From NCBI GenBank assembly GCA_964443415.1, contig CAYUDC010000099.1, positions 1-10,304 of the forward strand: DNA of 10,304 nt, given 5' to 3'. The position numbers and the translations under genes are program-made. How positions within the stretch are numbered: the stretch's first letter is position 1; the number at the start of each line of letters is the position of its first letter. The notes below the pieces were generated by a model. The model searched no databases. It had not been told where the DNA came from and was given only the letters and a program-made list of their open reading frames with translations. Shown here in pieces: positions 1 through 6,504 of the stretch. The stretch comes from B1 sp964443415 (lineage in GTDB: Bacteria; Bacteroidota; Bacteroidia; UKL13-3).

Positions 1-56
1 CGCGCTAGGTGGTCAGTTTATTCCGCGAAAAGGTGGTCAATTTCACCGTTTTCTCA
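1..56. mobile_element. Terminal end of an IS21-like insertion sequence
   Basis: Two copies of AGGTGGTCA(G/A)TTT lie at 7-19 and 31-43, spaced 24 bases apart. Read from the other strand, the sequence begins TGAGAAAACGGTGAAATTGA at position 56 and runs inward through TGACCACC twice. A TG...CA outer dinucleotide and tandem short repeats just inside the end are typical of IS21-family (istA/istB) elements, whose ends carry several transposase-binding sites. The transposase genes would lie upstream of the window, so neither the family nor the other end can be confirmed. The CA at 55-56 is the likely boundary, because lectin-coding sequence resumes at once. The direct target repeat cannot be judged with one end only. 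Confidence 0.6.
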
Positions 57-639
57 ACCAGGTAGACAACCAATGGGAGGCAACAGCGCTCCTTGGCATT
101 TTGGTGGTTGCTGGCTCATAGGGGCCAGAGATGGACAACGTTGTGTGTCTATGCGTGTTACCTCTAATGATGAAGGTAAATCGCTATTTGGTGTGATGAC
201 TTATGCCGGAGAAGGGCCAATAGGTTTTAAAGCCACAGCAACCCTCAACCAACATGTAAATACCTATGTGCAATGGGGAGGTAATTCGGCTCCATGGCAT
301 AACAATGGTGTAATGGTTCTAAGTAGCAGACAACCACAAGAAATTAATTCTATTGATATAGCTTCTCAGGACAATGGACAAACATTTTCTGGTGAGGTAG
401 TTTATGATGGCGTAGGACCAATAGGCTTTAGGGCACGTTTGATTACTGGAAATTGCTAGGCAGTAGAAAATCAATGGGGCGGTGATAGTGCACCATGGCA
501 TGATGGCGGACAATGGGTTATTGGCACCCCCGATCAGCAACGTTGTGTAGCCATGAATGTAAGTGGAAATCCATTAGTTGGCCAAATGACGTATGCCGCC
601 GTAGGTCCAATCGGATTTAAATCGGCATATGAAGGTTAA
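57..639 (+). pseudogene. OAA-type lectin gene, 5'-truncated, frameshifted and interrupted by a stop
   Basis: Conceptual reading gives three tandem repeats of roughly 60-66 residues, each with QWGG(N/D)SAPWH near its start and GPIGF(K/R) near its end. This is the signature of the Oscillatoria agardhii agglutinin family (OAA, PFA, MBHA), beta-barrel lectins that bind the core of high-mannose glycans. Three lesions are visible. The insertion element abuts codon N-Q-V-D-N-Q-W, so anything upstream, including the native start, is gone. CAATGGGAGGC at 71-81 has three G where the second repeat (271-281) has four, which shifts the frame. TAG at 457-459 stops translation just before AVENQWGGDSAPWH, which stays in frame to TAA at 637-639. 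The third repeat is also a few residues short in its middle. Either point lesion alone could be a sequencing error, but together with the element they suggest decay. Confidence 0.75.
73..459 (+). CDS. Residual reading frame with two OAA-type lectin repeats (128 aa)
   Basis: This is the part of the lectin gene that is still open. It encodes two sugar-binding repeats (about residues 1-62 and 63-128), and a two-repeat protein is the size of OAA itself (about 130 residues). The ATG at 73 is not the ancestral start: it arises out of register inside the codons for Q-W of the first repeat, because one G is missing from CAATGGGG. A product started here would lack the first beta strand of repeat 1. 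No convincing ribosome-binding site precedes it, and the insertion element end lies only 17 bases upstream, so expression would need a promoter within or supplied by the element. An automatic annotation would probably call this a lectin gene. I consider it a fragment of the larger pseudogene. Confidence 0.5.
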   Translation: MGGNSAPWHFGGCWLIGARDGQRCVSMRVTSNDEGKSLFGVMTYAGEGPIGFKATATLNQHVNTYVQWGGNSAPWHNNGVMVLSSRQPQEINSIDIASQDNGQTFSGEVVYDGVGPIGFRARLITGNC

Positions 640-683
640 TTGAAAGCATAATAGTTTATTGGGTAATATGTAGAATGCATATG

Positions 684-716
684 AGGCCGTCTCAGTTTTG
701 GGGCGGCCTTATTTTT
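684..716 (+). terminator. Rho-independent terminator after the lectin gene
   Basis: AGGCCGTCTC (684-693) pairs with GGGGCGGCCT (700-709), counting two G-T wobbles, around the loop AGTTTT, and is followed by TTATTTTTT. It lies 45 bases after the TAA that closes the third lectin repeat. This supports the view that the original gene ended at 639 rather than at the premature TAG. Confidence 0.85.
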
Positions 717-731
717 TGATTTAGTTAGGGG

Positions 732-749
732 TTAGCTGCATGCAGTTAA
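732..749. promoter_or_regulatory. 18-bp near-perfect palindrome, possible operator
   Basis: TTAGCTGCATGCAGTTAA is self-complementary except for the pair at 735/746, with a perfect 10-bp core CTGCATGCAG. Its symmetry fits a dimeric regulator site. No second copy was seen in the window and it lies 223 bases from the next start, so the role is uncertain. Confidence 0.25.
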
Positions 750-852
750 TAGTTCTCTTGTTTATATTAAATACCTAAACTCGTTTAACTGGTTGCCGAT
801 AGAAATTAGATTCAGAGATCAGTTTGCCCTTTTGATGCCATTAGATTAATCG

Positions 853-870
853 AATAAATTCTATAAAAAG
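853..870 (+). promoter_or_regulatory. Recurrent AAATTCTATAA motif, copy 1
   Basis: AATAAATTCTATAAAAAG contains the 11-mer core AAATTCTATAA (856-866), found identically at three other intergenic places in the window. The core ends about 106 bases before the DUF4910 start. TATTTA follows at about 15 bases, as near the second copy. Function is unknown; a shared regulator site or a small dispersed repeat are the main options. Confidence 0.4.
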
Positions 871-972
871 CTCAATGAATATTTACAAACCTATTGTTGC
901 GTTATGCTGTTTTTTGCTCCACGTAGCGGATGATTTTATCGCTACCAGCTATTAAAATAATTAAGTAATTTA

Positions 973-2298
973 ATGTCAATTGTTAGCAAACTTGAAGTCT
1001 TATTTGATAAGCTTTGGCCAATCAATAGAAGTCTTACCGGCGATGGTAATCGCCTCACACTAGAAGTATTGAAAGAGGTGATTGATTTGCAGATTTCAGA
1101 AATACCCAGTGGCACTGCTTGTTTTGATTGGGTAGTTCCTCCAGAATGGAATATCAAGGAAGCTTGGATCAAAGATCATGTTGGAAATATCATTCTTGAT
1201 TTTAAAGATAATAACTTGCATATTCTTGGCTATTCTCAAGCTTTTGAGGGGATAGTTACTTACTCGGAACTTGTCAAGCACTTGTACACTATTCCAGAAC
1301 AACCTGATCTTATTCCGTACCGTACTTCATATTATGAAAGAAGGTGGGGTTTTTGTCTTTCTCATCATCAATTCATGGCACTTGATCCTCATCAAACGTA
1401 TGAGGTAAAAATTGATGCCACCTTTCAAAAGAATGGGCATATGACCATAGGGGAGGCCTTCCTCAAGGGTGAATCAGAAGAAGAAATTTTGTTCTCTACC
1501 TATATTTGCCACCCTTCGATGGCGGTGAATGAACTGTCTGGACCTCTAGTAACTGCCTTTATTTATCAGAAATTAAAGTCTTTACCTTCTTTGCGATATT
1601 CATACAGGTTTCTTTTTATACCCGAAACCATTGGCAGTATTTTTTGCTTATCAAAATATGGCGAGTTTTGGAAAAGGCAGCTTAAAGGCGGATTTGTAGT
1701 AACTTGTGTAGGACACGCGGCTCCTTTTACCTACAAAAAAAGCAGATTGGGTAATAGCATCATAGACCAAGCGGTTGAGGTTGTTTTAAAACATGGCCAA
1801 GAACCCTATTCCTTACTTGATTTTTTTCCAGGCGGAAGCGATGAGCGCCAGTATTGTTCGCCTGGTTTTAACTTACCCGTTGGGTCTTTAATGAGAAAAA
1901 TGTATGGACAATATCCAGAATACCATACCTCAGGGGATAATAAATCTATCATGTGCTTTGAGAGCATGGAGAAAACTATTTCTGTTTACTTAGAAATCAT
2001 CCAACTGCTTGAAAGGAATAAGCGCTTTATTAATAAGTTCCCTCATTGCGAACCTCAACTAGGCAAACGTGGGCTTTATCCAAGTGTTAGTAAACCAAAA
2101 GGAAATAACAGTTTCATTCAATCGATGATGTGGCTTCTTAATTATTCGGATGGAACCAACGATTTAATCTCAATCATTCAGAAAAGTAATTTACCGCCAA
2201 ATGATGTATATGAGGCACTAGAGGCATTGCTTGCTTCTGAAATCATATGTTCGAATGAAGTGGAAGAAGAAATGCTTCATCATCACTCTAAAAATTAA
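973..2298 (+). CDS. DUF4910/DUF2172 aminopeptidase-like protein with C-terminal winged helix
   Basis: This 441-residue protein matches the DUF4910 (with inserted DUF2172) family, which has an M28-like zinc aminopeptidase fold and is often found in polysaccharide and natural-product clusters. Visible marks are LWPINRSLTGDGNRLTL near residues 14-30, CHPSMAVNELSGP at 179-191, PETIG at 217-221, GGSDERQ at 287-293 and YHTSGDN at 317-323. The conserved His, Asp and Glu residues in these blocks are the probable metal and catalytic positions. About residues 362-430 (from LGKRGLYP through MMWLLNYSDG) form the winged-helix tail usual for the family. Length is normal and no signal peptide is present, so it is cytoplasmic. 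The carbamoyltransferase starts 26 bases after its stop, so the two are probably co-transcribed. Whether it is a true peptidase or acts on an amide or ester intermediate is not known to me. Confidence 0.85.
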   Translation: MSIVSKLEVLFDKLWPINRSLTGDGNRLTLEVLKEVIDLQISEIPSGTACFDWVVPPEWNIKEAWIKDHVGNIILDFKDNNLHILGYSQAFEGIVTYSELVKHLYTIPEQPDLIPYRTSYYERRWGFCLSHHQFMALDPHQTYEVKIDATFQKNGHMTIGEAFLKGESEEEILFSTYICHPSMAVNELSGPLVTAFIYQKLKSLPSLRYSYRFLFIPETIGSIFCLSKYGEFWKRQLKGGFVVTCVGHAAPFTYKKSRLGNSIIDQAVEVVLKHGQEPYSLLDFFPGGSDERQYCSPGFNLPVGSLMRKMYGQYPEYHTSGDNKSIMCFESMEKTISVYLEIIQLLERNKRFINKFPHCEPQLGKRGLYPSVSKPKGNNSFIQSMMWLLNYSDGTNDLISIIQKSNLPPNDVYEALEALLASEIICSNEVEEEMLHHHSKN

Positions 2299-2324
2299 CC
2301 CTTTAAATACCCCTACATTTATAA

Positions 2325-4052
2325 ATGAAAATACTTGGTATAAGATATGGTGGGCATGATTCGTCTGCTGCCTTAATGATAAACGAGGAAGTAGTATTTG
2401 CTGCCTCTCAGGAAAGATTTGATTTGAAAAAACATTCTAGAGATTTTCCAATAGATGCCATTGAGGCTTGTTTACAGAAAGCCAATATTCAAATCAACGA
2501 CTTAGATGAAATAGCCTTTTCAAGCGACCCAATCTATCATATTAATGAGTTTTATCTTAATAGTGCTTTACAAGATCAGAGTAGAATTCCGTTTTTAATT
2601 AATGATATTGAAAGAATTAAGACTGGCTATGAAATGGAATCTATCATCAGAGCGCATACTGGTTTCAAGGGTGTCATTCGTTTCTATCGTCACCATCTGT
2701 GTCATATAGCAAGTGCTTACTATCCTTCTGGCTTTAACAAAGCGGTGTTGGTAAGCTTAGACGGAATGGGCGAAATGGAAACAGGGATGTATGCAGTAGG
2801 GGACAATGGGGTAATTTCAGAAATTCACAGTAAGAATAAGTATCCTAATTCTTTGGGATTAATTTACTCGGCTTTGACATTTTATTTAGGATGGCAGCAC
2901 CATTGTGATGAAGGCATTATCATGGGATTGGCATCCTATGGCGATCCACATGCCATCATTCCTGGTACGGATATCACTTATTATAGCGCCTTTTGCGAAA
3001 TGATTGTGGAAACAGGTAAGTATGATTATCTAATACATCCAGATTGGATAGTGTATGATAAAGAAAGGAATAAATGGTTAAGTGATAAGTTTTATGCCCT
3101 ATTTGGGCCAAAGAAGATCTACAGCGACCCTATAACCAAACACCATCAGAACATAGCAGCAGCACTTCAATTAAGGCTAGAAACGGTTGTCTTAAATCAT
3201 TTAAAGCATTTAAGACAGGATACAGGCATCAACAAACTTTGTATGGCAGGAGGGGTAGGTTTAAACTGTTCTTTAAATGGTAAGATTGAGCAATCCAATA
3301 TTTTTGATGAAATCTATATTCAACCGGCTAGTGGGGATGATGGCGCCTCTTTAGGTGCTTGCTATTTATCGGCTATAAATGCTGGTGTAAAAGTATTGCC
3401 TCAAAAGAACCATTATTCATATTTAGGTTCATCTTTTTCGAAGGAGGAAGTATTAGAGGCCATTAAAAATGCTGGATTAACTTACACCGAGCCAATCAAC
3501 CTTTATGAGTCGATAGCAGAATTATTGGCAGAAGGAAAAATTATCGCTTGGTTTCAAGATGGAGCAGAGTTTGGTCCAAGAGCATTAGGAAACAGAAGTA
3601 TATTAACACGGCCCTTTCCTGCCACTATGAAAGATTACCTTAATTTACGGGTAAAGTTTAGAGAAAACTTTAGACCCTTTGCGCCAGCAGTGCTTAAGGA
3701 AAAGGTAAATGAATACTTTCACATAAAGCAAGAAAGCCCCCATATGCTCATTGCAGCCAAGGTAAATGAAGTCAATGCACATAAAATTCCAGCTGTCGTG
3801 CATATCGATAGAACTTGCAGGGTTCAAACTGTTGGCCATGATAATAATCCAAGGTTTAGAAAACTCATTGAAGCTTTCGAACAAAAAACAGGTGTGCCTG
3901 TATTGTTAAACACTTCCTTTAATGTAAAAGGACAACCCATCATCAATACGCCCGATCAGGCGATTCAATGTTTTGGTTCAACCAATATTGATGTGTTGGT
4001 TTTGGGGGATTATATAATTATAAAATCTGATGAATTAGATAAAATTAGCTAA
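2325..4052 (+). CDS. NodU/CmcH/TobZ-family carbamoyltransferase
   Basis: This 575-residue protein is full length for O-carbamoyltransferases, which move the carbamoyl group of carbamoyl phosphate, by way of carbamoyl-adenylate, onto a hydroxyl of a sugar or antibiotic. The N-terminal Kae1-like domain opens with MKILGIRYGGHDSSAAL and carries HHLCH at 123-127, the usual metal-binding HxxxH, and GDDGASLGA at 337-345, the matching acidic site. The C-terminal domain (about 378-560) contains EFGPRALGNRSIL at 415-427 and FRPFAPAVL, both family hallmarks, and ends with the LNTSFN and GQPII blocks. No key residue seems missing. It follows the DUF4910 gene by 26 bases, in an operon-like pair. The acceptor cannot be predicted, because no glycosyltransferase, sugar-nucleotide or NRPS gene is nearby. 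Confidence 0.93.
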   Translation: MKILGIRYGGHDSSAALMINEEVVFAASQERFDLKKHSRDFPIDAIEACLQKANIQINDLDEIAFSSDPIYHINEFYLNSALQDQSRIPFLINDIERIKTGYEMESIIRAHTGFKGVIRFYRHHLCHIASAYYPSGFNKAVLVSLDGMGEMETGMYAVGDNGVISEIHSKNKYPNSLGLIYSALTFYLGWQHHCDEGIIMGLASYGDPHAIIPGTDITYYSAFCEMIVETGKYDYLIHPDWIVYDKERNKWLSDKFYALFGPKKIYSDPITKHHQNIAAALQLRLETVVLNHLKHLRQDTGINKLCMAGGVGLNCSLNGKIEQSNIFDEIYIQPASGDDGASLGACYLSAINAGVKVLPQKNHYSYLGSSFSKEEVLEAIKNAGLTYTEPINLYESIAELLAEGKIIAWFQDGAEFGPRALGNRSILTRPFPATMKDYLNLRVKFRENFRPFAPAVLKEKVNEYFHIKQESPHMLIAAKVNEVNAHKIPAVVHIDRTCRVQTVGHDNNPRFRKLIEAFEQKTGVPVLLNTSFNVKGQPIINTPDQAIQCFGSTNIDVLVLGDYIIIKSDELDKIS

Positions 4053-4084
4053 GATGTAAAGATTAAAAGGGAAGCATGTTTCTA

Positions 4085-4101
4085 GAATAAATTCTATAAG
4101 A
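4085..4101 (+). promoter_or_regulatory. Recurrent AAATTCTATAA motif, copy 2
   Basis: GAATAAATTCTATAAGA with core 4089-4099 lies in the 139-base gap between the carbamoyltransferase and the SUKH gene, about 92 bases before the ATG at 4192. It shares AATAAATTCTATAA with copy 1, and TTATTTA follows at 4113-4119. No terminator hairpin was evident in this gap. Confidence 0.4.
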
Positions 4102-4191
4102 TGCAGCAATGATTATTTAGTGATAGTAAAGTGCTTAAACTACATTTTTGAATTTAATAAAACATAGTTAGTTAATTTAAAAATAGTATTC

Positions 4192-4833
4192 ATGACATTA
4201 CTTCAAAGCAAGGGCATCTTTGCCATGTTTGTAGATTGGGCTTCTCTGCATCCTGTTTGGTTTTTTTCAATGGCATTTTTGGTTATTTTTACTTTGATTC
4301 ATTTTGAAGGGTTATTGCCTGTCAGGAAGCATAAACCAATTCCAAAAACGATAGATTTATGGTCGGTGCAAGAAACTGAGCCAATGTTTAAAAATTTGAA
4401 TCATGACAAACTAACCCAGGCCGAAACGAAGTTAGGATATCGATTACCCGACTTGTTGGTAGAACAATTGCTCGAAAAAAATGGGGGTGCTACAAAAAGG
4501 TTGAGTTATAAGGTAAAAGGCAATGCCTATCTTGTGGTTGGTGATAGTAAGATATTCATCAATAGTCTTTTGGGTATAAATTGTGAACATAACCAATCAG
4601 AGTGTTTGGATATTTTGAGCAGTTTATTTTTCTGGGAAACCAAAAATCTCCCCAAAGGATTAGTGGTGATTGCAGAAGTGGGCAGTGCATGGTTGTTGTT
4701 AGATTATAATGATTCAAAAAGCGAGCCTTCTGTGAAGTATTGGAATCCTTCTATACAAAGTGGCATTAAGGTAGCCAGCTCTTGGGAATCTTTCTGCGCT
4801 AAATTAAATCCTTTGTTAGATGAGGTAAAATAA
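4192..4833 (+). CDS. Membrane-anchored SMI1/KNR4 (SUKH) family protein
   Basis: The protein has 213 residues. Residues 22-38 (VWFFSMAFLVIFTLIHF) form one hydrophobic segment, followed by the basic stretch RKHKPIPK, so the rest is probably cytoplasmic with the N-terminus anchored in the inner membrane. Residues 70-205 resemble the SMI1/KNR4 (SUKH) fold: LTQAETKLGYRLPDLLVEQL is the usual opening helix, NGG (97-99) follows, and GLVVIAEVGSAWLLLDY fits the core strand pair where the family has 'iA..g.gd.i..d'. SUKH proteins often serve as immunity proteins to polymorphic toxins, but many have no assigned job. A start at M12 (4225) would keep the membrane segment. It heads a row of small accessory genes, with the next gene 39 bases away. 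The family call is fairly sure and the immunity role is inference. Confidence 0.65.
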   Translation: MTLLQSKGIFAMFVDWASLHPVWFFSMAFLVIFTLIHFEGLLPVRKHKPIPKTIDLWSVQETEPMFKNLNHDKLTQAETKLGYRLPDLLVEQLLEKNGGATKRLSYKVKGNAYLVVGDSKIFINSLLGINCEHNQSECLDILSSLFFWETKNLPKGLVVIAEVGSAWLLLDYNDSKSEPSVKYWNPSIQSGIKVASSWESFCAKLNPLLDEVK

Positions 4834-4872
4834 GGTAAAAGCTAGTATTAGATTTTTTTTATTACAGCCTTT

Positions 4873-5424
4873 ATGACTACCCTCGATCAACTGAGTAATA
4901 AGGAAACTACTTGTTATTTTGAAACCAACCTTCGTCTTTTAATGCAAGTGCATTCTCCATTTATCAGCCATGAAATGTTAGAAGATGCAAAATGGATAAA
5001 GTATCATTGTGTAGAGTTATACTTTATCAAAAAGTACAAGACTTTCTTCAATCTTAACAATGATGGGGAATTTGTGAAAGCTTCAGAACTTTATGCAGCA
5101 GTCATCCTCAGTGAAAGAGTATTGTTGTTGTTTTGTGAACATAGGATTAAAATTTACCCCTTTGAGTCTTCTTTTGACTTGAGAAAGTTTTTGATAACTA
5201 CTGAAATTGAATGGTTGATTGGCGATCAACTTATTTTTATGAATCCGGCTAACATAGCTCATATTGAACATGAACCATGCACGCATTTACTTGTAGTTTT
5301 TAAAAGCTTGTTACCACTAAAGTTTAATAAGGTGCAAGTGCCTGGTAAATTTTTTGATACCACGCTATTATTTATTGAGTTAGAAGCTAGAAAGAAGAGA
5401 CTTCCTTTAACTGTTTGTCTTTAA
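4873..5424 (+). CDS. Uncharacterised protein, paralogue of the product of 5678-6247
   Basis: I do not recognise this 183-residue family. It aligns over about residues 50-178 with the protein at 5678-6247. Shared blocks are FNLN with a nearby G (59-65), EL (72-73), LLFCEH against ILFFEK (85-90), a Y.F.S run (95-99), W(L/V)IGD (114-118), FMNP against FMKP (122-125) and VPGK(F/M)F (156-161). I count about 35% identity over the central 82 positions. The N-terminal 45 residues diverge. There is no signal peptide, membrane segment or obvious catalytic motif, so it is probably a soluble cytoplasmic protein. The order of blocks (ILFFE..., then WVIGD.YLFM.PD.L, then a strand-rich tail) faintly recalls LytTR DNA-binding domains, but basic contact residues are few. 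It starts 39 bases after the SUKH gene and is likely transcribed with it. Confidence 0.7.
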   Translation: MTTLDQLSNKETTCYFETNLRLLMQVHSPFISHEMLEDAKWIKYHCVELYFIKKYKTFFNLNNDGEFVKASELYAAVILSERVLLLFCEHRIKIYPFESSFDLRKFLITTEIEWLIGDQLIFMNPANIAHIEHEPCTHLLVVFKSLLPLKFNKVQVPGKFFDTTLLFIELEARKKRLPLTVCL

Positions 5425-5600
5425 AATCAAGATTGTTTTTTTTAATTTCAAATTCAATCTATACTTGTTCTTATTGCAGAAATAGGGATATAGAACCCTA
5501 TGAACTTCCTTATAAAAATACCTTGTTATTAATTTGGATTCCCTTTAGAGTCAAGAAATGTAGAAAGCGCTTTCATGTGGATTTTTATATTAAAAGATAG
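5415..5600 (+). pseudogene. Possible remnant of a small zinc-ribbon protein
   Basis: An open frame without ATG (a TTG at 5415 is possible) overlaps the end of the preceding gene by 10 bases. It encodes up to 61 residues with CSYCRNRDIEP (about residues 18-28), a short hydrophobic stretch TLLLIWIPF, and FRVKKCRKRFH. Many small Bacteroidota proteins follow the plan CxxC, R-rich turn, hydrophobic patch, then YRCxxCxxRF. Here the second pair reads V-K-K-C, so one of the four expected zinc ligands is missing. The absent ATG, the lost cysteine and the overlap point to a degraded copy, though a chance frame cannot be excluded. Confidence 0.3.
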
Positions 5601-5618
5601 AGTAAATTCTATAAAGAG
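5601..5618 (+). promoter_or_regulatory. Recurrent AAATTCTATAA motif, copy 3
   Basis: AGTAAATTCTATAAAGAG, core 5604-5614, begins immediately after the zinc-ribbon-like frame ends (TAG at 5598-5600) and lies 63 bases upstream of the ATG at 5678. The AGC after the TATAA block is shared with copy 1 (AAGCTC against GAGCAC). Confidence 0.4.
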
Positions 5619-5677
5619 CACTCCTGTTTTATTACAAATACTGTCTCGAAATCACTCTTTATTTCGGAAAAAATAAT

Positions 5678-6247
5678 GTGATGACCGAGTTTCCTTTATT
5701 GCCAAGGTTTGATATAGAAGGCGCGTTCTTTAAAGAGAATATGAAAGCTGCCATGTCTGCCTACCAAAAGGTTATTACTGAGCCTGAGTTAAATGAACTA
5801 CTTAAAGTAAAGTATCCTAAATCAGGACTTTTTATGATTGAAAAGTTTAAGCTTTGGTTCAACCTAAATGATGGAGGAGATGTATTTAGAATGACAGAGC
5901 TGCAAAGTTTATTTTGTTTAAATGATCGCTTGATGATTTTGTTTTTTGAGAAAGGCATGAGAACCTATCACTTTGATAGTTACTACGAGCTTATAAATTT
6001 TATAGTGATGTTAGAATTGGATTGGGTGATTGGCGATCACTATTTATTTATGAAGCCAGATACTTTGTCATTTATTTCTCAAGTGAAAAATGAGTTTGTT
6101 GTAGTACACTTACTAAATGGCACCACATTTAAGTTTAAATACTTAGACGTGCCTGGTAAGATGTTTTCTAGCATAGACCAAAACATACGGCTGCATGCCT
6201 CGCATAAATCTTTTGTTTCTAACTTACAAAATAAAGTGAGGAAATAG
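5678..6247 (+). CDS. Uncharacterised protein, paralogue of the product of 4873-5424
   Basis: The protein has 189 residues and belongs to the same unrecognised family as the gene at 4873. Its conserved core runs from about residue 52 to 170, with FNLNDGG at 61-67, TELQ at 73-76, ILFFEKG at 87-93, ELDWVIGDHYLFMKP at 113-127 and VPGKMF near 159. Even the DNA is locally conserved: TGATTGGCGATCA occurs in both genes (5216-5228 and 6027-6039). The start could be either of two adjacent methionines (the track-independent choice is ATG at 5678; ATG at 5681 follows). No signal peptide or membrane span is present. The tail LQNKVRK is basic. Tandem diverged paralogues with one intervening fragment suggest local duplication, as often seen among immunity or sensor genes. 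I cannot assign a function. Confidence 0.72.
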   Translation: MMTEFPLLPRFDIEGAFFKENMKAAMSAYQKVITEPELNELLKVKYPKSGLFMIEKFKLWFNLNDGGDVFRMTELQSLFCLNDRLMILFFEKGMRTYHFDSYYELINFIVMLELDWVIGDHYLFMKPDTLSFISQVKNEFVVVHLLNGTTFKFKYLDVPGKMFSSIDQNIRLHASHKSFVSNLQNKVRK

Positions 6248-6312
6248 AAAAAAATGGCCGAGAAACAATACCCTAGGAGCACAAAATATGATTAAACTAA
6301 TTATACAAATTT

Positions 6313-6504
6313 ATGCAAGACAGAAACAACAGTTTTTTTGCTAAGTGGGTCTTAAACGACCAGTATTACCATCGTTTAATAGCCATCTCCTTGTTGATGC
6401 TTATTTTGATTTTAGTATTGATTTTTAATACCATCGATCCTGTGGAGCATTCAAAGGAATATGAGAGGTATAGAAGTAAGCCAATGGACGAGAAGAACCG
6501 CTAA
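6313..6504 (+). CDS. Small single-pass membrane protein (63 aa)
   Basis: The protein has a hydrophilic, aromatic N-terminus (MQDRNNSFFAKWVLNDQYYH), one strongly hydrophobic segment at about residues 22-38 (LIAISLLMLILILVLIF), and a charged tail rich in E, R and K. No lipobox or signal cleavage site is evident, so it should remain a single-pass inner-membrane protein. The stop at 6502-6504 is directly followed by the ATG of the GH108 muramidase stub, with no spacer. That order, a small membrane protein followed by a peptidoglycan hydrolase, resembles holin/lysin or muramidase/partner pairs, but I recognise no holin family and one membrane span is little evidence. The leader is A/T-rich (ttatacaaattt before ATG). 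Confidence 0.6.
   Translation: MQDRNNSFFAKWVLNDQYYHRLIAISLLMLILILVLIFNTIDPVEHSKEYERYRSKPMDEKNR

Larger units (their letters stand above)
640..972. other. Intergenic region between lectin remnant and DUF4910 gene
   Basis: Apart from the terminator at 684-716, the palindrome at 732-749 and the AAATTCTATAA motif at 856-866, I see no gene here. Frames on both strands are short and resemble no family I know. The promoter of the 973 gene must lie here or within the element-proximal DNA. No clean Bacteroidota -7 box (TAnnTTTG) is evident. Confidence 0.5.

Noticed and set aside
457..459. TAG as a pyrrolysine or programmed read-through codon
   Set aside because: The gene also has a frameshift and a lost 5' end, so a simple nonsense mutation is the more economical explanation. 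Pyrrolysine use is not expected in this kind of organism.
319..540. Minus-strand open frames opposite the lectin gene, the DUF4910 gene, the carbamoyltransferase and others
   Set aside because: Each lies wholly or largely across a better supported + strand gene, has no family resemblance and reads as the complement of conserved motifs.
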